This document shows, piece after piece, positions 11,760 through 23,726 of a stretch of DNA of 64,000 nucleotides (its first letter is position 1; every line of letters starts with the position of its first letter). The DNA is from Trachythela sp. YZ-2020. Lineage: Eukaryota; Cnidaria; Anthozoa; Malacalcyonacea; Clavulariidae. The translations under genes and the position numbers were made by a program. The stretch spans positions 5,613,001 to 5,677,000 of the forward strand of contig JADLSH010000358.1 in assembly GCA_016169945.1 (NCBI GenBank), given 5' to 3'. The notes beneath the pieces were generated by a model that worked only from the letters and a program-made list of their open reading frames with translations, did no database searches and had not been told where the DNA came from.

Positions 11760-12105
11760 AGTTCACTGCTTGGGATACGTCGGGCATGCGGCTCCAGACT
11801 GGAAATCATCGCCATCCTTCATCCATCCCCAATTTGTTGGTTCCAGTTCGACTCTGGTGGCTTCGAAACAGTTGTACCACTTTCGTGCTTGTAACCCAGA
11901 TCGTTTGACGTGTTCGTTCAATGTCATTCTGCAACTCGAGGGCCGGTCGAACACATCCATAATCTTTGTCTTCCAGATGTTGCGTCAGCGAAGCAGATAT
12001 AGCAGTGCCATGCCACAGATTAAAGATATACAGATATGGAACTCTCGCGGGATCCTGTCCCCACTTTTTCAATGCGCATGCGCGAGCCTCTGGCAAGTGT
12101 CATGA
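11760..12105. repeat. Dispersed repeat, copy A
   Basis: Read on the minus strand, this has an AAAAAGTGGGGACAGG block, then AGTTCCATATCTGTATATCT and TTTAATCTGTGGCATGGC. The same order occurs on the plus strand at 25283-25560. Overlapping open frames exist on both strands, so a worn coding repeat cannot be excluded; no protein family was recognised. Confidence 0.55.
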
Positions 12106-14073
12106 ACATTTTTAATCAGTAAATAGATAGGAAAACCCCGAATTTTGACAATAAAACAGCGATTTAAAGAACAGCTACCGATGGATATTCATTTTGTGGA
12201 TTAATTTTGAAAGAAAACGTTATTCTGTGTCTTTTTAGCGTTAAAGGAATGCACGAATACGGTTCTTCACGACAGAAACGAGGAAAGACAAGAGAAAGGA
12301 GTGCGAATTATCGCAGCATGCTGAAGAATCCATAGGTTCGAACTTCCCATTTTAAAAGTATATATATGCATATACTTTTTTTCATTCTGGAAAATAGGTC
12401 AAGATATTTTGTGAAGTGTTGTGTTGTTTCAAAAGACTGTAGATTAAACAGTTGCCTAGTTTTGATACGTAATGTGTTTATAAATTCATTTAATCATGAA
12501 AGAATTCATGACAAAAAAAGACGATTACTCTTTGAGCTTCGAATCTCTTTTGAAAAGTATGGGAATAACTGGCTGGCTTGACCAACCTACCCCAGTGACC
12601 CAAGAGATTGATCTCAATTTAACTTATATACTGTATAGTTACAAATTCTTTGGGTAAATAATCATTCAATGAGGTCATAAAGAGTATGGTTTTTAATGTT
12701 CTTGCAATTCTTACTCAAATTGGACATTGTCAACCTAATTTATGGGTCGACATTTTAGGAAACATCTAGAATTGTACCACTGAGAAAATCCAAAGAATGT
12801 GAAATCTCTACATATCAATATATAGACAGATAAATATTTATTAATTTAAAGTATGTTCTCTTTTAGTTTGAATTGCTCAGCTGGTGGACATTATTATTGG
12901 TATAGCTTACCACAATGAAGAAAATTTAACAACATCACACTTTATCCAACGAAGTCTCATGGATTTATTGGATTATAACTTCGCTCTTATTAAGGAGTAA
13001 AGGCTAGGGGTGCACAGCCTGGAGACAAATCTTGTAACAGTGTGCACAGGGGTGATGGAAACCCCCCTTAAAATCACCAAGAATACAAAGGTGTCATTAT
13101 TTGCTGCCTAAAATGCTAAATGAACAAAATAGGTTTCTGCATGTTGAATCTTTTCCAAAACATTGAAAATGACATTTCAGAGACTCCAGATTTTCAAATT
13201 TTACCCAGAGTTTGTCTACCACTACCCACACAAACCAATTTCCCATGCTGCCACAAAGTTTGCATTCATGTTAAAAATATGGGTTCTTCAAGGAAATTGC
13301 CTTTAGAATTTTAACAAATTGTATATATAGTGGCATAGGAACTGGGGCACCCCCCCCCCAGTTGTCTTCAAAGTGCCCTTTTCTCTAGTTACACCAATGG
13401 ATTGAGAAATTGCCCTTTTCTAATAGGAAAGGTTCTTTCAAGACAAAGTGCCCCCTCAACTTGAAGTTGCTTCCTATGCTAATGTATATATATATATATT
13501 TTTATGGTTTATATGATGAACACCTGTATTATATAATAACTTGAAGTGATTGGCTAAACTGAAAAGAAGGCATGAATCTTGTATGAATCAAATAAACTAC
13601 CCAGCGGCACATCCACTATCCAACCCGTCTGTCCAGGTACCCCTATCAAAGGCAGATACACACAGTGCTTATTTAATACTAAAAAGTATCCATATTATAA
13701 ACCTGTACTGTATTGAAGAAATCATTCACTGTTTTTGCAAGTATTATAATTAGTGTACATGTACGTACATAAACGGACAGTAATATATCACTGTAGTACT
13801 GTACAAAAAAGGTGTTAAATAATAGGTATACCATTTTATTAAAATGGCAAATTAAATCTTGTACTTGTGTTGATATAACAATCTCTTATATGCATATGAT
13901 GGCGTGTACAAAACTTTGACTTGTCTAGTGATTTCCGAGGTTTTTGTATGTAAACAAAATAATTTCATAGTTTGTTGAAAAAAACTCGGAAAAATACAAA
14001 CGGCGAAGGTTTGAAACCGAAAAAGTGCAAGTATAAAAAATAAGCATAATTGAATTAATGTAATTTGCAAGTC
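12106..14073. other. No gene recognised
   Basis: AT-rich sequence upstream of the P-type transposase, with a C-run at 13351-13360 and short AT repeats near 13485. The P-element terminal inverted repeat, if it survives, should lie here, but it was not identified. Confidence 0.5.
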
Positions 14074-17000
14074 ATGGAAGTTAAAACAATTCAGTCGACG
14101 ACGAAAATACGCAAAAGTGGGACAACTTGGTGCTCAGCTTTTAAGTGCAACAACAACAAAACAAAAAACAAGGATACTTCATTTTTCCGCTTCCCAAAAG
14201 ACCCTAAAAGGTAAGTTAATATGTTTGAAAGGTGAAGCCGTAATGTTGTTAATTTTTTCAGAATCAAAAACCCGATAAGACAATGTTTAAACCAAGTTAT
14301 ATTTCGCGAATTAGGTCAAAAAGATGGGCAATAAATACCAGGCGAAAAGATCTGATTAAGAAAGATGCCGGATATCTTTACAGAAACACAAGATTGTGTA
14401 GCGCCCATTTCGAGGAAGGAATGTTTATAACAACCTCCAAAAAGAGTTTGAAAACAGGGGCTGTGCCAACCTTGTTTGAAGTACCGAATCCTCCTTTGCG
14501 AGTTGGTATGAAACGGAGGCTTTTGAAAAGAGAAGAGACGGAGCACATCACTAGTGAGATATTTCACAAAACATTTTTATCGAAATATTTACAGCATTAT
14601 TAAGTACATATAAATTCATGAAAACAACAATATATATTATGATTTTACGCTACACTTATGTAGATAAGAAAAGGAAAACCAGCAACAATAATACACAACA
14701 GAATTCGTCACAAACAGGTACTGTAATAGGAAATTTGCCTTACCGCGCTTGCGACATTCTGTCAATTATTGTCTTATTAATTCTGTCAATTATTGTCTTA
14801 TTAATTCAATATTATTATTGTTCTAACAATTTTAATAGGTTTTGATATAAATGTGAGCATACCAGTTCCGGCAGCAATGTTCAATATTTTACCAGAGAAC
14901 AATCAAATTAGTACACCACCAGACGAAATGCGAGGTAGAAAAGTTTTTCCAACTATGGTTTTCCAAAACATACAGCCTGATGGGGTGCATAAATTGGATC
15001 ATAATACTCAGACTGCAGGGACTGTCACCACAGAAATATTGCACTAATTATGGTCTTTTAATAGGCCGTAGGATGAGCATCCAAAAGATGCTTAGAAAAC
15101 GGATTCCGTTGCACCCCTCGTGGAACTACATAATTTTCACATGAATCAATAGATAAAAACTTACTTTATCAGAATCCGTTGCTCCCCAAGCAAAACAGGT
15201 GCACAATTGGGAAAAAAATCCCTCCAAAGTTTGCTATTTTCGCGCTTCGAAATATTCGAACCGCCATTGTTTTGGTAGCAAATACGCATGCGCAGTCAGC
15301 AAAACTCGCACTGCGCACGCGCACAAACACGCACATGCTTCGAAGTGGAAACCATTGAACTATAAGTAAACTGGAACGATAACTCCGGAAGTGGAAACCA
15401 AGCAATTGAGTTTTTCTGAGTTTTGAGTTGAAATACTTAACGCCAAAAATTGGTATATCATCAAAAATTGACTATAAGTAATGCAAAAAAATCAAGGCTG
15501 AAGAAATACTTAAAACTTTGAATTTGCCAGTTTTACGCATTTTTAAGTTTTGCTTTGTTTTCGTACTTTTTAAGTTTCTTTTTGCCAAGCTTGAAAGCTA
15601 AATAGTTGAACTTAAAACTCAAATAGAAATCTTTCGGACTGAAATATGAAACTAATTCGAAACACGCTTCCTTACTCATATTATAGGGACTGTTGTATTA
15701 GTTAGCGTTCCAGTTTATTATAGTATACTTCCAGGAACAACATTAGTTATACCAAAACAATCATGGCTGAAGATATTTATAAAACTCGAATATCCTCATG
15801 TTTTATGCATTTTTATGGCGTTACGGAGCAACTTTGCAAAGTTACACGCCAAAGGCTTAGAGATTTCTTGAGTGTAGGTCTAAATAGGCCAAACTTAAAT
15901 GTCAACAAGCTGAAATAGCTAAGAAATCGTACGAGAACATCGATGACGGATCTGTCAATTCATAGAATGGTACAATCATGAAATGCTCGAAGAGATTTTG
16001 TGATGAAGAGAAGATCCGTAGACAACAGAGAAAAGAAGAAAAAGGAGAAGGAACTAGCTCTAAAACTGTAACTTCTACCGAAGAACCACATGTGGAAGTG
16101 GAGCCAAATAGCCAATAGAACCAAGGCGAAAAAGTACACGTCAATCGACTCAATCAGTCGTAGAACCTAATAAGACCCTGCCTAAAAAGAAACGAGCATG
16201 TACTCCCAGAGATAGGTATTAGTTGTGGAAGAGACGCCTCGAGGTTCTCACTAGACAAGGTATGGTCATTTTGACAGGTACATACTACTACTAGCGCAAT
16301 GTGCACAACATTCTCGGGTTTGGTTTTAAAATATCTTGAATTGTGATCAATTAAGTTTATTTAGGGTAAAGTAGTTTCTAATGCTACAAACATCCAACCT
16401 TGTTATTAGCAGATATTTAGTTTAATAATTTTGTTTTACACCAGGTAACTAAGAAGAGAAGAAGAACCCCACTCATGTTGGCAGAAACAATTGATGCTGG
16501 TCTTCTACGTGCAGCTGCCGAGAGTAAAGAATGATGAACGGATACTTGTGCAAATCCAGGGGAAAGACTGTGTGCGCTATCACAAAGTTTGCTACTGCAA
16601 TTATACAAAATTTCTCACCAGAGAGACGAAGAAGCAATCGGAGACTGAAAGATCTACATTAGTTTACGAGAAGTCTTATGATGTCTTCTGTAATGCATCA
16701 GTCAAATCCAAGCGTGCCCATCCCCCGGGCCACCGTGGGGGCATTTGACACTTTGGCTCCTCCCTGGGGTGGGGGATTTGAAAGCTAATGTTAGCCCGGG
16801 GTAGGGCATTAGAAAATTTTCTATTTTGAACCTAGTAAAACCATTTGGCCAAATAGAAAGACTTCGGCTTTGTGGTGCCAGTGTAGGTAAGTTTCGAACC
16901 GGGGGCCCTTTATCTGGAAGCGTAGGCCCTTTGTCTGGAGCGGACGAAGGGTCTCCCGCTCGAAACGTTGTAGTTCTCGTTGCTCAAAGCTTAGACTTAA

Positions 17001-20000
17001 TTTGGCTGCAATGTTCCACATTATTTTGCTCCTAACAAAGCATGGTTTGTTCATACGGACACAATGCCAATTTGATATAGCTTTTTAACATACAGTACAT
17101 GTGTAAAAAATTATTAATATTTGCTATGTAGTTGTTTTGCCTTGTGGAATAAGGTTCCCCGGGGTGGGGAATTTGCCACTGACTTGTGGCCCCACCATGG
17201 GGCATTTTCACTTGTTTGTGACCCCACCGGAAGAATTAGCACCATTTTTACAAAATTTGTCAAATTCCGGGGATGGGCATGCTTGGATTTGACTGATGCG
17301 TAAGAAAGTAATCGAGACAGGGTCATCGGAAATAAGCAAATAAAGTATATGAAAGATTTGCTGGAGAAATTTGTTATCATTGCTAAGGACACTGAGAATG
17401 TGGATGCATCTAAATATAGAGATTTTAAACTCAAGCAACGACTGATGAAAAGTTATCCCCAACTTGTGTTCTGTGTACCGAAAATGAGAAATGTTAGTGA
17501 GATTGTATAATTATGTGGAAAATTTGGATTCTTCTGAATTGATTGAGGAACATATGTCAAATAAGTCTGAAAACAACAATGAAGAGAGCTGTACCATTGA
17601 TGATGATGATCTGAATTCCAACACAGAAACGGAGGGAAATTCTAAATCGTTCCTTGCTATTCTAGATAGTGGCTAAATACCAACTTATGTCACAATATAA
17701 TATATGTAATAGTTCATATACGAGAAGTAGAACTTTACCAGACAAAAGCCAGGACAGCTTATTGTAGAATACATGCAATCTCGTTTTGAGTGTAGGCCCT
17801 TGGCCAGGATCAATAAGTGGGATTTTATTGCACTGATGAAAATCTGGGCTCAAGGATGAAAACATTTCTTTCAATTATAGATAGTTATGATGAAATTATG
17901 GATTTTATATTTCCTCCCAATTGATCTTTTTTATGATGAATTTCGAGTTGGTGCCGGGACATGTTTCTTTCAATTAGAGGTTTTCCTAGGAGTTTATATA
18001 AATATCCCTTAAAGCCCGGGACCAACTGGGAAACATTGTTGCGCAAAGATATTTGTCATATTATTTGTCTTACCAATGTTTCGGTTTGTCATATTGTCCT
18101 ACCAGCGTCGGAAAACGGAGAAAGGGTGTTTCATCAAATGTTTCTGAATTTGGTAGGAAATATTTTTGCTTTCTGGGAAGCAAATTTTGTTTCTGCAATA
18201 AAAGCCAGATGTGGGAGACAGGGAAACATTTGAGCAAATATTGAAAATCACGAATATTTCCGCGACAATGTTTCTTACGTTTGGCCAAGACTTTAGTTTA
18301 GTGAAATATTTAATTTGTTCCTTGATCGTGTGAATTGTATGTATATTTATATATTCTCTGTCCTGTTTGATACAGGTGGGTTTTTTACCTCACACAAATT
18401 TGTATTGAATTAGGATGTTGATAAGTAGAATTACACGTTAAAACGGTATTTTGAAACAACAGCCAATGAATTGAAGTGATTTAGCATATGAGCAAGCAAA
18501 ATGTACAATGTGTTTTAAACAATATTTAATGTGTGTGTATTTATTCGTTAATATTACAAGGTTTGATCTCTATTCCGTGATTTTATTTTGTTGTTTTTAC
18601 GGGGGAAATCGGGGAAAACCCACAGGGAAAATCCATTTTTCTGTCTGCGCGTGCGCAGTGCGAGTTTGGCTGACATGCGCATGCGTATTTGCTACCAAAA
18701 CAATGGCGGTTCGAATATTTCGAAGCGCGAAAATCGCAAACTTTGGAGGGATTTTTTTCCCAATTGTGCACCTGTTTCGCTTGGGGAGCAACGGATTCTG
18801 ATAAAGCAAGTTTTTATCTATTGATTCATGTGAAAATTACGTAGTTCCACGAGGGGTGCAACGGAATTGCATCTTTTGGATGCTCATCCTACGGCCTAAA
18901 TTCTTGATCGTGAGAAGGGCACCTGTCGATTCTTCTCTGACACTATTCAAATTTCTTCACAATAGGTTCTTCTTATAATGAAATAGATCCACATGTCAAT
19001 TGGAGTGATGCAGCAGATCAAGGTCTTGATATATAATTCTAGATAGAAATCATTGAAACATTTAAAGTTAGTTCAATAACATTAAAAAATTAGGATTTCA
19101 CTCATAGTAGAAATTACATGTCTTTTTCAGTGATAGCAGTCATAGTGACATAATAGTCAGACTAAGTTTCATAGATAATATTTTATAAACAGCTGTATTT
19201 GTTTTTGGGGCACCTGTCCATTCTATGACACTCCTCAAATTTCTTCAAAATAGGTTCTTCCAACAATGAAGCAGTCACACAATGTCCACACATCAATGGG
19301 AATGATGCAGCAGACCAAGGTCTTATATCTAGATAAAATTTATTGAAACATAAAAAACAATCAGTGATAATAATCAGTGACATAAGGGACCGGTCATAAA
19401 GTATGTGTACTGGGGGGGGGTGGAGGGTAAGTTGGGGGGGTACAAAACAAATTATCTAACCTTTGGGGGGGTATGAGACGAATTACGACATTTGTGGGGG
19501 GTACGAAACAAAAAAAATGAATTTAATACTATGTCTATGATTAAAACTACAAACTTTAATACTTTAATAAAATTGAGTGTATGTTCTTATAATTAAATTG
19601 CAATGTAGCACAGTAGCGTTTATCGGAAAGTGTCTCGATCGGAACCTATTAGTTTGACATCTCTGCAACCTGAACAGTCTTTGATTACGTAATTTTACCG
19701 TCGGGTAGCTCCCCTACTCGTTTAGAATGATTTAAATATTGAAAAAGATATGAAATACGTCACGACATTCTGTTGATATATCCCATAAATAATGCGCATG
19801 GCCGGGACCTCTCAAAGACTCTATTATTAGGTACGGAAAAGATAGTCAGGCAAGTCCTATTAATGGAATACTGGCAAGCATACAAAAGTACGGATTGGAT
19901 ACATGTGGTGTAAAAGAGCACTATTAAATTTATGGAAATGCTCAAAACTTGGATTAACAATAACAATTTGCAACAGATTATGTTCTTGGCATTTATATTT

Positions 20001-23000
20001 GTTTCATGTTTTTTTTGGGGGAGGGTGATTGGTTGGGTGGGGGGGGGGGGGTAGAAACATTTCATGGGGGTATTAAATATTTTTCGACTCTTTTTGGGGG
20101 GGTACCAAATTTTATGGTAGTATTTTGGAATAACCTCCACCCCCCCAGTACACATACTTTATGACCGGTCCCTAATAGTCATACTAAGTTTAATAGATTT
20201 TGATTTTTGTTCGGCATCTCCTTCGATGAAACTAATAGTTGAGGTTGTTTGTAGATGGAATAATCTACAAACAAATTCCAATATAAGTTTCATAGATAAC
20301 ATTTTAAAAACTACTGCATTGTTTTTTGAAATTCCTGAGAAGAGGAATGACACTATTTTCGGCTCAATTTCAATATTAACCTGTTAGCTGGCAATGCACC
20401 CATATGTGCCCTACTTAGTATTTTACTTTGTCTAACACCAGACAATTTTACTTGTCAGTGGTTGAGTACTTCCAGTTAATGTGAGTAGTTTGAGTACTTT
20501 CAGTTTTTTACAAACTTAATATCATTCCTATTCTCAAACAGTCTGCTATATTCTTCCACACAGGTTCTTCCGACAATCAAACAGATCTACATGTACATGC
20601 CAATATGAATGATGCATCTTATGAAGGTAATCATTTGTATAAAAACTGTTGAAGCAACACATAATTATTATCAACAAGTATTGATAATGGTATCATGCAG
20701 GGAAAAAGCTAACAGCTACTGTATAACCTAACTTCAACTCTAATCCTAACCTTAAACATACAGTAATTCTAACCAGTAATTCTTACCTCAACCTTAATCC
20801 TCAAGTGACAAAATTCCAGTAATATGGAAAGTAAATTTTATTCTCTAACAGTCTGCAATTTTCTTCCAAATAGGTTCTTCCGACAATCAAAAAGATCTGC
20901 CTGTACATGCCAAAAGGAAGGGTGTATCTAATGAAGGTAATAATTTTGTATAAAAACAGTTAAAACATGTAACAAGTTAGTTTATGAACATACATGACAT
21001 TACATGTACACATAACTATTATTGACAGGCATTGTTCATGTAGGGAAAAAGCAACAGAAGAAAGAAGCAAGGCAATACAACATCAATGTAAAGCGATATA
21101 AGATGACAATAGCAAGGCAAAAGAAACAACTGCAGCGTCTTCGACAAGCAATGAATATGAAGAAGAAAAGATCAATCGACAAGCACACCGCACTTGAAAG
21201 CTTACGAACGATGCTGCCAGAAAACATTGTCCATTTTATATCCCTACAAGTCGACATCTGCAAGAAAAAGAATAAAGGACAACGGTATACAAAAGAAATG
21301 AAGTCATTTGCTCTTTCCCTTTTCCATATTAGTGGGAAAGCATACAGGTTAGTCAAGACAAAGTTCGGAAATTTAGCTGGCAATGTGCCAAGCTGCGCCA
21401 TACTTTAGCATTTCACTCTGTCTAACACCAGATGATTTCACATGGCAGTGGCACGGTACTGTCAGTTAATTGATTTAAACTGTTATCTGGTACTGTGTTT
21501 TACAGATTGGTTGCCAAACTGTTCCAATTACCATCAAGAAGCAGTTTGATGAAATGGGTATCAATATTCCCAACATCGTCTGGACTGCCCAAGCACGCAA
21601 AGGAAATGATCGGTTCCAAAGTCAAGTTGATGAATGATGCTGGAAAGCTATGCTCCCTTACGATGGATGAAATATCGTTAAAAGCAAACCTCCAATACGA
21701 CCAAACTAAGGACGAGGTGATAGGTGTGGAAGATTTTGGTGAAGGTGACAGGACAGCAAAGGTGGCAACCGCAGCGTTGGTGTTTATGGCAAGAGGAATC
21801 AAGGAAAATTGGAAACAACCGCTTGGGTATGTTCTTGTGAACGAGGCATGCCCAAGTGAGAGAATAAAGACTCTTCTCTTCAGCATTATTGATGATCTGA
21901 CAACACTCGGTTTGAAGGTAGAAACAATCATTTCAGACTTGGGATCTAATTTCCAAAAACTGTTACGGGAGTTGAACATAACGCCAGAAACACCATGGTT
22001 TTTTCACAATGGCAAAATAATTATCTATCTCTTTGACCCTCCTCACCTTATCAAGGCAGTCAGAAACAATCTTCTGAAATACAACTTTCACTTCACTGAC
22101 AAAGTTGCATCCTGGGATGACATCAAGGTAGTCTACGAGCGGGACAAACAACAAACACTTCGGTGTTGCCCAAAACTAACAGAGAAGCACATGAATCCGA
22201 ATGGCTTCACAAAAATGAAAGTCAAGTATGCGACACAAACAATGAGTCAAACAGTGGCATCTACTATCACAACATATATTTCACTGGGTGCACTGCCTTC
22301 ATCTGCATTAGGAACTGCCGAATTGATCTCCAACTTTGACAATATATTTGACTGTCTGAACATCTCTTCCCTCAATAATCCTAAAATATACAAAAGAGCA
22401 ATATCCAAAGATTCACCACATCATCAACTTATAGTCAAAATGGTACAGTTTATCAACTCAATCAAAGTGATGGACAAACAAGGTGTGACAGATGTAACCT
22501 CACAACTTAAGTGTCTCAAAGGCCTTAGAATGACGTTGAATGGCATCATCGCACTGTGGCATCACCTGAGTGAAGATTGTTCATTGGAATTCCTGCTGAC
22601 AAGACGTCTAAATCAAGACCCGTTGGAAAACTTTTTTGGATTAATCAGGCAGCAAGGCGGGAATTGTGACAATCCCATCCCAATACAGTTCACACGAGCG
22701 TTCCGTAAGTTGTTTGTAGACAACTTTCTTACACCCCTATCATCTGGCAACTGCGCCGAAGATTTTGATGTCTTTTTGATCAACTCTCGTGAGAATTCAA
22801 AAAAATCAACAGTCAGCAACAATCAACCATCAACCACCGCACCAATCGAAACAGTGTATGAGACAGACTTCAAAACGACTGACATTGAAAAAAATTTGGT
22901 CTCAATGAATGCACTGACATATGTAGCAGGATACTTGCTTAAGAAGTGCCTGACCAAGCATGATTGTGAAGTATGCCGTCATACTTTAACAACCAATAGC

Positions 23001-23342
23001 ATTCAAGACAGCAGTCAATTGTTCTGTTTCTTCAAATCATATGAAGGTGTTACCGGACTAACAATTCCACAAGATAACTTTGTTAAACATATATCACAAA
23101 TGGAAAGTGTGTTCATTACAGAATTCAATCGCTGCATTGAAAGGGCCAAGATAGGAAATCACCTACGTTCAATAATGCCCAAGCTACCTACACATATAGC
23201 AACTTGCCAAGCCTTTCCTGGTACATACCTGGTTCAATTGTTCATAAAAATGCGGCTGCATTATGCTCTTAAGTTTGGAAACAGAGAGCTGACGTCTAAA
23301 AAGAAGAAAAACAGAAAATACCTGAAGGTCCAACATTTATGA
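14074..23342 (+). CDS. P-element / THAP9-like transposase, ten exons, open throughout
   Basis: Exons read by splice sites and phase: 14074-14210, 14315-14505, 14664-14717, 14839-14934, 18966-19022, 19254-19319, 20564-20626, 20874-20936, 21029-21347 and 21506-23342. The total is 2883 nt with no internal stop (about 960 aa). Exons 1-2 encode a THAP C2CH zinc finger: [16 protein letters not shown], then [11 protein letters not shown] and [12 protein letters not shown] basic coiled-coil exon (21029) precedes the catalytic exon. That exon has segments typical of P transposases: [43 protein letters not shown] and [20 protein letters not shown], which would supply the RNase-H-fold acidic residues. 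It would bind DNA through THAP and cut and paste in the nucleus. Introns 4 and 6 contain other transposons. The P-type ends were not found, so it could be mobile or host-retained. The GTCTTG donors after the exons at 18966 and 19254 are weak. Confidence 0.85.
16440..17676 (+). pseudogene. Broken gene with Cys/His segment, TE-derived
   Basis: Coding traces on the plus strand: [15 protein letters not shown], then [28 protein letters not shown] (16530-16605), then EKSYDVFCN at 16668-16693. After an inserted 605-bp element the trace resumes with [16 protein letters not shown] and [19 protein letters not shown] (17330-17490), then [14 protein letters not shown]. The KYHKxCYxxFT-type pattern occurs in N-terminal parts of large uncharacterised TE proteins of invertebrates (recognised from memory of the family, not tested). 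Several frame breaks make it non-functional. Confidence 0.55.
16695..17299. mobile_element. 605-bp MITE nested in the pseudogene
   Basis: Inverted ends GCATCAGTCAAATCCAAGC followed by RTGCCCATCCCC (16695) and the complement ending at 17299. Flanks read GTAAT on the left and GTAAG on the right, so a 4-5-bp duplication is possible. It interrupts the frame exactly between DVFCN and the resumed segment, so it arrived after that gene was already in place. Confidence 0.75.
18966..20936 (+). repeat. Four tandem copies of one mini-exon in the P-type gene
   Basis: Copies 18966-19022 (57 nt), 19254-19319 (66 nt), 20564-20626 (63 nt) and 20874-20936 (63 nt) each follow a TTCTTCnnn...TAG or CAG acceptor. 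Each starts GTTCTTC and ends AAG before GT. Their peptides start GSS(Y/N/D)N and share NDA or SDA near the end. All lengths are multiples of three with phase-1 borders, so gain or skipping of any copy keeps the frame. Confidence 0.8.
19386..20172. mobile_element. 787-bp non-autonomous transposon in intron 6, TAA duplication
   Basis: Ends GGGACCGGTCATAAAGTATG and its complement (20153-20172) are flanked by TAA at 19383-19385 and 20173-20175. The interior is rich in G-runs next to each end (GGGGGGGTACAAAAC type). No transposase is seen. The 3-bp duplication points to the PIF/Harbinger group. Confidence 0.85.
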
Positions 23343-23495
23343 CTTGATTTTGACTTACTCTAAAATAGGGGATAATCACATATAATAACTCATATGCCTA
23401 GTTACTATTGTTCTAGTTTGCAAAAAAACAATGAATAGAACAAAGGTAACTAAGCATCAGAACGATGTAAACAGCGTTCGCCAATTGTGTCTATG

Positions 23496-23726
23496 AAGGT
23501 TGTCACAGACAATAGTCAAATATACAATATGAGCGCTAAAATAATGATGGGAATAATCATGGTTTTAAATCAGTTTGATACATCTCTAGCCTCATGGTAA
23601 TTATACAAATATAGTATAAATATACTACATTGTATTACAATAAGGCTAGAGATGTGTTAAACTGATTATTCCCATCATTCTTTTAGCACTAATATTGTAT
23701 ATTTGACTATTGTCTGTGACTACCTT
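23496..23726. mobile_element. 231-bp fold-back MITE downstream of the P-type gene
   Basis: The left arm starts AAGGTTGTCACAGACAATAG (23496). The right arm is its complement ending at 23726, and arms of about 95 bp share CAAATATACAATAT and AATGATGGGAATAATCA. A small extra segment is present in the left arm. No clear target duplication. Confidence 0.75.

Larger units (their letters stand above)
15064..18896. mobile_element. TIR transposon in intron 4 of the P-type gene, TA duplication
   Basis: Inverted ends of about 250 bp begin GGCCGTAGGATGAGCATCC (15064) and end with its complement at 18896, both flanked by TA. Arms share GTTGCACCCCTCGTGGAACTAC and CGCTTCGAAATATTCGAACC segments, with indels between the copies. 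The TA duplication would fit a Tc1/mariner-type or related element. The only coding trace is the pseudogene at 16440-17676, which is not a mariner transposase, so the superfamily is unresolved. Confidence 0.75.

Noticed and set aside
19760..20155. 131-codon minus-strand ORF
   Set aside because: It lies inside the G-rich non-autonomous transposon, and its N-terminal part is translated from the terminal repeats.
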